A DNA stretch of 19,855 nucleotides from Bacteroidales bacterium (GCA_027451265.1 DAIDJT010000014.1:1-19855); one strand, 5' to 3'. Shown: positions 8,441 through 16,015, counted from the first letter of the stretch. Made by a program: numbers and translations. The notes: generated from the sequence alone by a model not told the origin.

Positions 8441-9157
8441 ATGGAAGAGACCACCCCGCTCGACACTATCATTGAACTGAAGAGCTGTTCGATAATGCAG
8501 CAGGATCACCTCGTTCTCAGCGATGTGAACCTGAAAGTCGACAAAGGTGAGTTTGTTTACCTTGTCGGGCGTGTCGGAAGCGGAAAGACCTCACTCATAC
8601 GTACGCTTAATGCCCAGCTTCCCCTCGCCGACGGCGAAGGATGGGTGGCAGGGTTCAGCCTTCACTCAATTAAAAAGAGAGAGATACCGCAACTCAGAAG
8701 AAAACTCGGGATAGTGTTCCAGGATTTTCAGTTGCTCACTGACAGGTCTGTCCATGACAACCTGGAGTTTGCACTCAGGGCGACGGGATGGACCAGCAAG
8801 GTTGCGATCGGAGACCGGATCAGAGAGGTTCTCGAGAAGGTCAGCCTTCAGAACAAGGGCTTCAAGATGCCTCACCAGCTCTCCGGCGGAGAACAGCAGA
8901 GAGTGGTGATCGCACGTGCACTCCTGAATGACCCGGAGATAATACTTGCCGATGAACCGACAGGCAACCTTGATCCGGAAACGTCAGAGGAGATACATAT
9001 ACTTCTTAAAAGCATCAGCAATACAGGCCGTGCGGTGATAATGTCAACCCACAAGCACTCGCTTGTCAAGAAATTCCCGGGCAGGACCCTGCGTTGTGAA
9101 AACGGCAGGCTGTCAGAGGTTGAACAGAATGACCAGGAAATTGAACTTCTTTTCTGA
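8441..9157 (+). CDS. ftsE: Cell division ATP-binding protein FtsE-like ABC ATPase
   Basis: This is an ABC ATPase of 238 residues. In FtsEX-type complexes the ATPase works at the cytoplasmic face of the inner membrane with FtsX to control septal peptidoglycan hydrolysis. Visible elements are Walker A GRVGSGKT (43-50, Lys49), Q-loop Gln94 in VFQDFQLL, signature LSGGEQQRV (147-155), Walker B ILADEPTG with Asp171/Glu172, D-loop NLDPETSEE and H-loop His204 in MSTHKHS. The Arg-Val inside the P-loop, the short length and the NLDPETSEEI segment suit FtsE better than LolD or MacB, although those are close relatives. I start at ATG 8441; a TTG at 8402 would add 13 non-conserved residues before it. No ftsX is adjacent. 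Its stop codon directly abuts that of the convergent acyltransferase gene. Confidence 0.85.
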   Translation: MEETTPLDTIIELKSCSIMQQDHLVLSDVNLKVDKGEFVYLVGRVGSGKTSLIRTLNAQLPLADGEGWVAGFSLHSIKKREIPQLRRKLGIVFQDFQLLTDRSVHDNLEFALRATGWTSKVAIGDRIREVLEKVSLQNKGFKMPHQLSGGEQQRVVIARALLNDPEIILADEPTGNLDPETSEEIHILLKSISNTGRAVIMSTHKHSLVKKFPGRTLRCENGRLSEVEQNDQEIELLF

Positions 9158-10063
9158 CTACTTCAGGAATTTAACCGGCCAGGGAAGTGTGTTGCGGTAC
9201 AGCCTCCAGTAGGTTGTCTTCTCCCCTCCGAATGATCTCATGAAGATTGCTATCGATGGTACCGATGATCCGGCAAAATCAATTATCTGCCCTGTCCCTG
9301 CATAACTCCTGATCAGGTGATCAATTACGAGGTAGGATGTGCGCAGTTCCCTGCTCTTCCTGCTTCCAGCTGTAAAAAGCATGGTTGTCCGGCCGTGAAC
9401 TTCTGTCATGAACATACCCCACAGGAGCTTTCCTTTCGGTGACCTGACTCCGAGTATTCTGCCAAGGCCAGATGAGACGCAGTGTCTCATCAGGTTCCCG
9501 AGCCTTGCGTATGATGTGTTCCTGATTACACCGGCCCGCCTGGCCGTATACTTGCGGAAAAGCATGATAACCTCTTCCGGCTTTACATCCTCTGTTATTT
9601 CCTGCGGGTAACGACGTGCAATGTTGATATTCCTCCGGCAGTCAGTCATATAGCTGACCCAGACTTCTTCATATGGATAATCGAGCTTCAGCTCATAATT
9701 GAAACGAGGTGTCAGGGTGTACCCGGGAATATGTGCCTCCTGCCCGATGCACAGGTCAACCAGCCTGCAGAACTCCGGCATGAATGAGATGAACTCTTCT
9801 GCCATACGCTTCGGATCACCGTCAGCACTGAACAGTCCGAGCTGTTGAAGGAAGATCGGTGTGGCAATATAATTCAGCCCGTATTTCTTCCATCGGGGCA
9901 GCGGGAACACTGCGAGATAATCATCATCTACAAGTGCCTCCCATCCCGGTGCCATGATATCCAGGTACCAAGACATGGCATAGGGTCTCACTGCGGGTAT
10001 TTCTCCCAGGCATGCATCCCATCTCCCGCGGTCTATCTCATTGTTCCTGAGGTAGCTGATCAT
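9158..10063 (-). CDS. FemAB/GNAT-like acyltransferase family protein
   Basis: This protein of 301 residues has no signal peptide or TM segment and is expected to be cytoplasmic. It has the layout of a FemAB/GNAT-fold transferase. The N-terminal half contains WDACLGE and an aromatic-rich core. A basic TDCRRNINIARRY segment (Arg143, Arg144, Asn145) resembles the RNIRKA helix of FemAB-like proteins. Then comes SPKGKLLWGMFMTEVHGRTTMLFTAGS and a closing DFAGSSVPSIAIFMRSFGG (Asp262 onward), like the DFxGS...FK..FGg ending of the family. FemAB proteins transfer aminoacyl groups and GNAT proteins transfer acyl groups; the substrate here is unknown. The start ATG overlaps the stop of the deacetylase-like gene by 4 bp, so the two form a coupled pair. 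Sequence similarity is by eye, so the family call is moderate. Confidence 0.6.
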   Translation of the reverse strand: MISYLRNNEIDRGRWDACLGEIPAVRPYAMSWYLDIMAPGWEALVDDDYLAVFPLPRWKKYGLNYIATPIFLQQLGLFSADGDPKRMAEEFISFMPEFCRLVDLCIGQEAHIPGYTLTPRFNYELKLDYPYEEVWVSYMTDCRRNINIARRYPQEITEDVKPEEVIMLFRKYTARRAGVIRNTSYARLGNLMRHCVSSGLGRILGVRSPKGKLLWGMFMTEVHGRTTMLFTAGSRKSRELRTSYLVIDHLIRSYAGTGQIIDFAGSSVPSIAIFMRSFGGEKTTYWRLYRNTLPWPVKFLK

Positions 10064-11364
10064 GGCTTCTGCATGTCCAGCATTTCCTCAAAGACATGTC
10101 TCCAGCCCTCCCACCCGTTGCCCTCATTGAGGGAGGTGTTGTGCCATATTGACACGAACAGGCCACCCACCCTCCTGGTTGCAGTGATGAGAGAACTGAC
10201 AACCTCCAGTGCAGCTGCAGGCTGAAGGTGCATGTATTGCCTGAGGGTTACGTCCATAACCTGGAAAGGTACCACAGTCAGGCTGGTGATCGTCTCTTTC
10301 ATCAGATCATAGAATGGGAATGGCCTGGCAATGCCTGCCCTGAAGCCGGGTTCGTCATGGAAACCCATCGTATAGTCATTCCTGAAGCCGGCCTCCCCGA
10401 ATTCACGGTATGTGTCAGGCATGTTGAGAAGCAGCCAGTGCTGGCGTACCTTATCAGCATGATGCCCTGTTATCGCGGTGAAGCGTTCCGCCTCCATCTT
10501 CAGTGTTTTCAGCCTGCCGGCAGACCTGTAAGATGAATGAAGCCCGCTCCCGAACATGCTGTCATATTTGCGGATGATAAGGCCATACTCATGATCACGG
10601 AAGGGTGGATTATGGTCATACTCTCCCTGGTCACCCGTCGGGAAGAAGAAGATTGCATCACATCCACCGGCATTTAGCTTCTCTTCAATGTAACCGAAGC
10701 TGTCATACGGATCAGCCATCTCCCCGGTCATCGTTCTGAGGCGGTCTGCAGGTTTTGCCCCCACCCCTGCCAGTCCCTTCACCAGCCCGCCCATGCTCCT
10801 CAGGAAACCGCGGCTGCGGTACGCAAAAGGCTGGTCCACATCAACCGTGGCCAGGACGCTGTATTCATTGTGCCTTATTGTCAGTACCGGGTAGTGCTTC
10901 ACAAGCTCCAGTGCAAGGTATCTCGACCAGATTTCCACAACCGGCATCCTCAGGAAGCCACCACGGTGGGCCAGCGATGCAGCCCCCGGAAAACGCCCGT
11001 GCGCATCAGGCGAATAAGGAAGGTATTCCTCGTACCTCGAGAGCATATAAAAGACTGCGGAGAAAAGGTCAAAGGGGATGCTTCCGCCTTCAGCGGCAAA
11101 CAGTACAGGCATATCTTCAACATAAGAGACCTCCGGCCTAGTACTGTCAATTCCCGTGGCACCAAGCAGTCCGCATGGACGGACAACAAACTGGTCCTTA
11201 ACCTTTTCGCCTGTGTAGTTGACTGCAGGACTGCTGCCGATCTTCCTCCTGTCAGAGGTAATCTCATAATTGATGCCCAGAATGGTGCTGAAGATCACAC
11301 CTGCAGTGTACTCTAGCCGGGGAGAGATATCCGGAGAGTAAATCCATAGCTTCCTGGTTGCCAT
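10060..11364 (-). CDS. Polysaccharide deacetylase-like protein
   Basis: This protein of 434 residues is counted from ATG 11362-11364 (MATRKLWIYSP). A GTG at 11394 would add ten residues, but a -7 box overlaps that stretch and the ATG is preferred. The N-terminal part (about 1-160: YEITSD, SYVEDMPVLF, FDLFSAVFYMLSRYEEYLPY) looks like the accessory domain found before NodB-like domains in Bacteroidota. The catalytic-like part has ATVDVDQPF (Asp175, Asp177; compare the TxDD motif of carbohydrate esterase 4), DAIFFFPTG, GLHSSYRS (His276) and GFHDEPGFRAGIARPFPFYDL (His336). CE4 enzymes remove N-acetyl groups from glycans with a metal bound by Asp and His. Here the canonical H-S/T-x-x-H is not obvious, so activity is uncertain. 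No signal peptide is seen, which argues for action on a cytoplasmic or membrane-linked precursor. It overlaps the acyltransferase gene by 4 bp. Confidence 0.65.
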   Translation of the reverse strand: MATRKLWIYSPDISPRLEYTAGVIFSTILGINYEITSDRRKIGSSPAVNYTGEKVKDQFVVRPCGLLGATGIDSTRPEVSYVEDMPVLFAAEGGSIPFDLFSAVFYMLSRYEEYLPYSPDAHGRFPGAASLAHRGGFLRMPVVEIWSRYLALELVKHYPVLTIRHNEYSVLATVDVDQPFAYRSRGFLRSMGGLVKGLAGVGAKPADRLRTMTGEMADPYDSFGYIEEKLNAGGCDAIFFFPTGDQGEYDHNPPFRDHEYGLIIRKYDSMFGSGLHSSYRSAGRLKTLKMEAERFTAITGHHADKVRQHWLLLNMPDTYREFGEAGFRNDYTMGFHDEPGFRAGIARPFPFYDLMKETITSLTVVPFQVMDVTLRQYMHLQPAAALEVVSSLITATRRVGGLFVSIWHNTSLNEGNGWEGWRHVFEEMLDMQKP

Positions 11365-11369
11365 ATCAG

Positions 11370-11377
11370 CAAATTTA
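11370..11377 (-). promoter_or_regulatory. Candidate -7 box for deacetylase-acyltransferase pair
   Basis: On the minus strand TAAATTTG matches TAnnTTTG exactly and ends 5 bp before the ATG at 11364. Transcription would start at or very near the start codon, giving a leaderless or nearly leaderless message. No clear -33 TTTG is visible. Confidence 0.35.
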
Positions 11378-11401
11378 ATAAATAGGCAGCTCACCTTCCA
11401 T

Positions 11402-11488
11402 TTGTGAACACCCTTTTTATTAACAGAAATTTATACCCCGGTACTAAATTTTACTACTTTTGTTGTTTGCGCAATTTAGTGTTCACAA
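11402..11488. repeat. 10-bp inverted repeat flanking divergent promoter region
   Basis: TTGTGAACAC at 11402-11411 is the exact reverse complement of GTGTTCACAA at 11479-11488, 67 bp apart. The pair brackets the core of the gap between the deacetylase-like gene (leftward) and the bTHX-like gene (rightward), including the rightward -7 box. Position suggests a pair of regulator half-sites, but nothing in the window identifies a regulator. Confidence 0.45.
11455..11462 (+). promoter_or_regulatory. Candidate -7 box for bTHX-like gene
   Basis: TACTTTTG matches TAnnTTTG exactly and is followed by TTGTTTGC. It lies 44 bp upstream of the ATG at 11507, implying a leader of about 40 nt. The expected -33 TTTG is not clear. 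Confidence 0.45.
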
Positions 11489-11506
11489 TTTAAAATTTCA
11501 AAGAAT

Positions 11507-11899
11507 ATGGGCAAAGGTGACAAGAAATCAAAAAGAGGCAAGATTATTATAGGATCCTTTGGCGTTCGCCGTCGCAAAAGAGCTAAAAAGAGCTTTGTTG
11601 CACCGTCAGTGAAGGAGGCACCAAAGCAGGTTGTGAAAGAAGCAGCAACTGCGCCCGAAGTTCAGGCTGCGAAGCCGGTCAGGACTGCCAGACCCAAAAC
11701 AGCTGCCAAGGCCGCTCCAAAAACCGCAACCAAAAAAACTGAAAAGGAACACGTAGCAACGGTTGAAAAAACCGCTGAAAAGGTTACAGAAAAAGTTGCC
11801 GAAAAAACTACAGTAAAAGCTGCAGCAAAGGTTACAGAAAAAGCTGCCAAACCGGCTGCAAAAGCCAAAAAGCCCGCTGCAAAAAAAGAAGAGGAATAG
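11507..11899 (+). CDS. bTHX-like small ribosomal protein with long Lys/Ala-rich tail
   Basis: The first 25 residues (MGKGDKKSKRGKI followed by IIGSFGVRRRKR) match the bTHX signature. bTHX is a very small basic protein that sits in the head of the 30S subunit and contacts 16S rRNA. The remaining roughly 100 residues are low-complexity K, A, T, E, V and P, with repeated words such as EKTAEKVTEKVAEKT and KAAKPAAKAKKPAAKKEEE, resembling histone-H1-like or HC1-type tails. At 130 residues it is several times longer than the core family. The ribosomal assignment rests only on the N-terminus; a nucleoid-binding role for the tail is equally possible. A good -7 box lies 44 bp upstream. The stop is 5 bp from the stop of the convergent ThDP enzyme gene. 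Confidence 0.75.
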   Translation: MGKGDKKSKRGKIIIGSFGVRRRKRAKKSFVAPSVKEAPKQVVKEAATAPEVQAAKPVRTARPKTAAKAAPKTATKKTEKEHVATVEKTAEKVTEKVAEKTTVKAAAKVTEKAAKPAAKAKKPAAKKEEE

Positions 11900-11904
11900 T
11901 TTCG

Positions 11905-13491
11905 TTATAAGCTTCTCACAATAAGATCATCGTAACAGGCCGGGTCAACAGCTGCCTCAATGATCACACTGCCACCGGAACTGAGTGAGCTTCGGAGGGC
12001 TGACCGCATTCCTGCTGCATCAGTTACGCGGATGACATCCGCCCCCAGGAACCTGCCGGCACCGAAGAGATCGCCGCTGTACAACTGTATGCCGTAAGGG
12101 CTTATCTTCTTCCATGACTGTTTGACTTTGATGAGGTTCAGTTCCCCGTCACTGAATACAATCACAATTATCTTCAGTCCGTTTCTCCTTGCCGTTATCA
12201 TCTCACCCGCATGCATGAGAAAACCGCCGTCACCCGTGACACAGACCACATGTCCGCTGCTGCCGGCAAGGGCGGCAGCAACAGCGGCCGGCAACCCAAA
12301 CCCCATTGATGACCACCCGTTGGTCATGATAAGCTTTCCGCGCTGCACATCCCACATCTGACCAAGCAGGTGGAGATGTGAGCCCACATCCGCAGTCACC
12401 GTGGCTTCCGGCGGAAGCATCTCCCTGAGCAGTTCCAGAACTGCGACAGGATTTAATCCCTGTGATGCCCTTTTAAAAGTCTCCTGTATTTCACCCCGGG
12501 CTTCGGCTGCCAGTGAGGTCATCTCAGGTGAACTCCGAAGCGGGGATAGGACACGGAACCACTCTTCAGGCTCCGACACATACTCTATTGCCCCACTGAT
12601 GCGAAGATCCGGCGAAACGGTATCAAAGTGCACAAGGGGCACATCCGCGATCCATGATTCATAATTGTATTCCACCGGGTCATAACCCAGGCCGATTACC
12701 AGGTCTGCTGCCCCTGCAAGCTTTTCCAGCCGGTCGCTGAGAGCATGGAAGAGAACGCCTGCATAACAGGGATGATCTGACGGTATAATGCCTTTTGCCA
12801 TCGGTGTGACAATCACCGGCACCTCGTGATCTTCCAGGAACCTCAACAGTGCCCGGCCTGCACCGGTTCTCATTGCTGTGAGACCAACGGCAATCAGGGG
12901 CCTCCGCGATGATGCAATCAGCACGCCGGCCCTTTCCCGGCTGATCTCTGCAGGATCATGAATGCGTTCCTTCCTGGCAGGTGTGCCGGCATGACTTACC
13001 CCAGATCCGGCAAGATCAGCGGGTAACCCGATATGCACCGGTCCGGGATATTCCTCATTCGCAAGCTCCAGGCTATGGCTGATAACTTCATGGGCATTGC
13101 CTGCATCCAGCCTGAAAGTGGCTTTCGTCAAGGGCCGGAAGAGCGCCTGGTGATCTATGTTCATCTGTGCTGTCCGTCCAAACCATTTATCAGGCATCTC
13201 TGTAGTCAGCGCCAGCATCGGCGTACGGTCAAGCAATGCGCCCCCCACTCCAGAGGCGAGGTTGACTGCCCCGGGTCCGAAGGTGGCGTGGCATACCCCC
13301 GTAACACCCGTGAGACGAGCCGTGACATCAGCCATCATTGCCGCAGATGATTCATGCGATGCAAGGATAAACTCAATTCCTGCCCGCCTGAACGCCTCCA
13401 TGTAAGGTATCGACGGCCCGCCGGGTATGCCGAAGAACCTCTTCACTCCTGCTTCCTTCAGCTGCTGCGCCAAATAATCCTCAATCAGCAT
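11905..13491 (-). CDS. Acetolactate-synthase-like thiamine diphosphate enzyme
   Basis: This ThDP-dependent enzyme of 528 residues has the three-domain order of the acetolactate synthase / pyruvate oxidase / benzoylformate decarboxylase group. The PYR domain starts EDYLAQQLKEAGVKRFFGIPGG and carries the cofactor-activating Glu47 in SHESSAAMMAD, then CHATFGPGAVNLASG. The central domain contains RRPLIAVGLTAMRTGAGRA. The PP domain has TADVGSHLHLLGQ and GDGGF (420-424, Asp421). The downstream metal site reads FSDGELNLIK, with Ser447-Asp448 in place of the usual Asn-Asn, a type of change also seen in some decarboxylating members. Pyruvate is a likely but unproven substrate. There is no ilvN or other branched-chain gene nearby, so it is probably not the biosynthetic IlvB. 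GGAGG lies about 10 bases upstream of the ATG, one of the few good ribosome sites here. Confidence 0.82.
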   Translation of the reverse strand: MLIEDYLAQQLKEAGVKRFFGIPGGPSIPYMEAFRRAGIEFILASHESSAAMMADVTARLTGVTGVCHATFGPGAVNLASGVGGALLDRTPMLALTTEMPDKWFGRTAQMNIDHQALFRPLTKATFRLDAGNAHEVISHSLELANEEYPGPVHIGLPADLAGSGVSHAGTPARKERIHDPAEISRERAGVLIASSRRPLIAVGLTAMRTGAGRALLRFLEDHEVPVIVTPMAKGIIPSDHPCYAGVLFHALSDRLEKLAGAADLVIGLGYDPVEYNYESWIADVPLVHFDTVSPDLRISGAIEYVSEPEEWFRVLSPLRSSPEMTSLAAEARGEIQETFKRASQGLNPVAVLELLREMLPPEATVTADVGSHLHLLGQMWDVQRGKLIMTNGWSSMGFGLPAAVAAALAGSSGHVVCVTGDGGFLMHAGEMITARRNGLKIIVIVFSDGELNLIKVKQSWKKISPYGIQLYSGDLFGAGRFLGADVIRVTDAAGMRSALRSSLSSGGSVIIEAAVDPACYDDLIVRSL

Positions 13492-13717
13492 GATCCGGCA
13501 CCCTCCGTGTGCCCCGTATTGTTTTACTTACTGAATGAACCACTCTTCTCCCGGGCATTCCCTGATCATTTCCCCCGCGTGACCCTGAGTTCCTGATCCA
13601 CCGGCCGGGTTATTAAAAAATGTGAAACTACGGTAAAATAAGCCATAAAACATCCAAAAAGTGTTTAAAATACACGCATTTTAATTTAACTATGCATAAA
13701 ATTAAAACAGTCCAGCA
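13492..13717. other. Divergent intergenic region, ThDP enzyme and S9 peptidase
   Basis: This 226-bp gap contains the CCTCC (minus-strand GGAGG) ribosome site of the ThDP gene near 13502-13506, a C/G-rich half on the left and a very A/T-rich half on the right next to the peptidase start. I find no exact TAnnTTTG box for either gene. The one clear structure is the inverted repeat at 13679-13707. Confidence 0.5.
13679..13707. repeat. 9-bp A/T inverted repeat upstream of S9 peptidase
   Basis: TTTTAATTT (13679-13687) and AAATTAAAA (13699-13707) are exact reverse complements around an 11-base spacer that includes TATGCATA. The right arm ends 10 bp before the ATG at 13718. It could be an operator or a leader hairpin. 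The A/T-rich setting raises the odds of chance. Confidence 0.35.
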
Positions 13718-15982
13718 ATGAACAGAACACTTGTTATTGGTTTATTGTCTTTTATGCTTGCCGCGACGGTTATCGTGCCGGGCAGGGCACAGGGGACAGA
13801 AAAGGATTATGAGCGGGCCAACAACCTTGATAGGCAGCTCACAGGCAAGGTATGGCACAGTGACATCAGGCCTGCCTGGGTAGGTAATACCGGGATGTTG
13901 ATTTTTGAGGAGAGATCCCGGGAGGGGAAGGTTTATATCCTTGCTGATGCTGGAAAAAAGACGCAGAAAAAAGCTTTTGATGCCGTGAAGCTGGCTGAAG
14001 CCCTTGGCAAGGTAGCGGGTGACACCGTCAAGGCCGCTGATCTCCCGATAAGGAATCTTGTCATGGCTGATGATCTCAAATCAATGACGTTTGAGTATAC
14101 CGGAGCGGTGTACAAATGTGACCTGAAAAAGTATACAGTCACAAAAGAGCGTGAGGCTCGCCGGCCATTTGCATGGGGTGGTGACAGCAGGTGGCCGTGG
14201 GGCTTCCGGAATGAACTCGAGGGAAGGCCTGACACCTCGCCAGACAAGAAAATGACGGCATTTATACGCGATTACAATGTATGGATCAGGGTCGTGAAGG
14301 AGAAGAAGGAGTTCAAACTTAGCAATGACGGGGGAATCGGAAAGTACTACTCGGCAAATATCTCATGGTCACCCGATTCGAAAAAGATTATGGCATACCT
14401 TGTTATCCCGGCTGAAAAGCACATGATATCCTATGTGGAATCATCCCCCGAAGGTCAGGTCCAGCCAAAATACTATACATATGAATATCCGAAGCCGGGT
14501 GATGCTGTTCCTCAGTTCTTTCCGCAAATCTTTGACGTTGCCGGAAAGAAGCACATCCTGGTTGACGAGGACATGATCCTCAACCAGTATGGCCTTGAAA
14601 ACTTCGAATGGGACACAACCGGCAACTCCCTTACATTTGAATACAACAAGCGCGGACACCAGGTGTACCGGGTTATGAGGATTGATGCCCAAACCGGAAA
14701 AATGAGCGTGATAATTGATGAGCAGTCGCCCACTTTCATTGACTACAGCGGGAAACGCTACAGGTATGATGTGAAGAACACGGGCGAGATCATTTGGGCA
14801 TCGGAGCGAGACGGCTGGAACCATCTCTGGCTGTATGACGGCAACACCGGGAAGGTAAAAAACCAGATTACCAGGGGAGAATGGGTTGTACGTGGTGTGG
14901 TGAGTGTTGATGAGAAGCAACGCACCCTCATATTCAGGGCCTCGGGCAGGGAAAAGGGCGATCCGTATCTCATTCATTACTACCGGATTGGCTTTGACGG
15001 TACCGGGCTGACCCATCTGACTCCGGCCGACGGGAACCATGAAGCACTCTTCTCAGGAGATGGTAAATACTTTGTTGATACCTGGTCAAGGGTTGACATG
15101 CCCCCTGTTTCAGTTGTCCGGAGCAGCGCTGACGGCGGTGAGGTGATGAAGCTTGCCGAGGCTGACGTCAAAGACCTTCTGGCCACCGGCTGGCAGTATC
15201 CGGAAGTGTTTACCGCCAAGGGACGTGACAGTGTTACTGACATATGGGGAATAATAATCCGTCCTCTCAACTTTGATCCCTCCCGCAAATACCCGGTTAT
15301 TGAAAACATATACGCCGGCCCCCACAGCAGCTTTGTTCCCAAGTCTTTCAGACCGACATTCAGCAACATGAACTCACTTGCAGAGCTGGGATTCATCGTG
15401 GTCCAGATTGACGGAATGGGCACATCGAACAGGTCGAAGAAGTTCCATGACGTTGCATGGAAGAATATCAAGGATGCAGGTTTTCCCGACAGGATCCTCT
15501 GGATGAAGGCTGCAGCGGAAAAGTACCCTTACATGGATATTGAAAAAGTGGGAATATACGGCACTTCGGCCGGAGGCCAGAATTCAGCCGGCGCCGTTCT
15601 TTTCCATCCGGAGTTCTATGACGTGGCTGTCTCATCCTGCGGATGCCATGACAACAGAATGGACAAGATATGGTGGAACGAGGCATGGATGGGATGGCCT
15701 GTTGACCAGAGCTACATTGAGTCATCGAACGTTGAGAATGCCTGGAGGCTGAAGGGCAAGCTGCTTCTGATTAACGGTGAGATGGACAACAACGTTGATC
15801 CCGCATCAACCGTACAGCTGGTCAATGCGCTTATCAAGGCAGGAAAGGATTTTGATTACCTGCTGGTGCCGGGAATGCAGCACAGCAGCGGCGGCTCCTA
15901 CGGTGAACGGCGCAGGCAGGATTTCTTTGTCGAGAACCTTCTAGGAGTGAAACCCCCTGACTGGAATAAAAAGGAAAAATAA
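13718..15982 (+). CDS. Secreted S9-family (DPP IV-like) serine peptidase
   Basis: This 754-residue prolyl-oligopeptidase-family enzyme probably removes X-Pro or similar dipeptides from peptides in the periplasm or outside the cell. Residues 1-24 form a type I signal peptide ending GRA before Gln25. Residues of about 40-500 form the beta-propeller gate of the DPP IV N-terminal type (SWSPDSKKIMAYLVI, ERDGWNHLWLYD, FSGDGKYFVDTWS). The alpha/beta-hydrolase domain follows, with Tyr532 in NIYAGPHSS at the oxyanion position. The triad is Ser617 in GIYGTSAGG, Asp690 in NGEMDNNVDP and His722 in PGMQHSSGG. The S-D and D-H spacings of 73 and 32 closely resemble those of DPP IV (78 and 32). All catalytic parts are present, so it should be active. 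Exact cleavage preference is not readable. An EamA transporter starts 33 bp downstream on the same strand and may be co-transcribed. Confidence 0.9.
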   Translation: MNRTLVIGLLSFMLAATVIVPGRAQGTEKDYERANNLDRQLTGKVWHSDIRPAWVGNTGMLIFEERSREGKVYILADAGKKTQKKAFDAVKLAEALGKVAGDTVKAADLPIRNLVMADDLKSMTFEYTGAVYKCDLKKYTVTKEREARRPFAWGGDSRWPWGFRNELEGRPDTSPDKKMTAFIRDYNVWIRVVKEKKEFKLSNDGGIGKYYSANISWSPDSKKIMAYLVIPAEKHMISYVESSPEGQVQPKYYTYEYPKPGDAVPQFFPQIFDVAGKKHILVDEDMILNQYGLENFEWDTTGNSLTFEYNKRGHQVYRVMRIDAQTGKMSVIIDEQSPTFIDYSGKRYRYDVKNTGEIIWASERDGWNHLWLYDGNTGKVKNQITRGEWVVRGVVSVDEKQRTLIFRASGREKGDPYLIHYYRIGFDGTGLTHLTPADGNHEALFSGDGKYFVDTWSRVDMPPVSVVRSSADGGEVMKLAEADVKDLLATGWQYPEVFTAKGRDSVTDIWGIIIRPLNFDPSRKYPVIENIYAGPHSSFVPKSFRPTFSNMNSLAELGFIVVQIDGMGTSNRSKKFHDVAWKNIKDAGFPDRILWMKAAAEKYPYMDIEKVGIYGTSAGGQNSAGAVLFHPEFYDVAVSSCGCHDNRMDKIWWNEAWMGWPVDQSYIESSNVENAWRLKGKLLLINGEMDNNVDPASTVQLVNALIKAGKDFDYLLVPGMQHSSGGSYGERRRQDFFVENLLGVKPPDWNKKEK

Positions 15983-16015
15983 AAAGAGCAATATTTGCAG
16001 TCTTATCTGATTCAG

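Noticed and set aside
10870..11316. 148-residue plus-strand ORF
   Set aside because: It is antisense to the deacetylase-like gene and has a composition unlike its neighbours.
11662..11868. 68-residue minus-strand ORF with hydrophobic repeats
   Set aside because: It is the reverse complement of the Lys/Ala-rich tail, which naturally yields Ala/Val/Phe; not evidence of a membrane peptide.
13354..13596. 80-residue plus-strand ORF extending into the intergenic gap
   Set aside because: Its first half is antisense to the ThDP enzyme start, and it has no ribosome site or recognisable domain.
14441..15040. 199-residue minus-strand ORF
   Set aside because: It is antisense to the propeller domain of the S9 peptidase; the long open frame is a codon-bias shadow with no family features.
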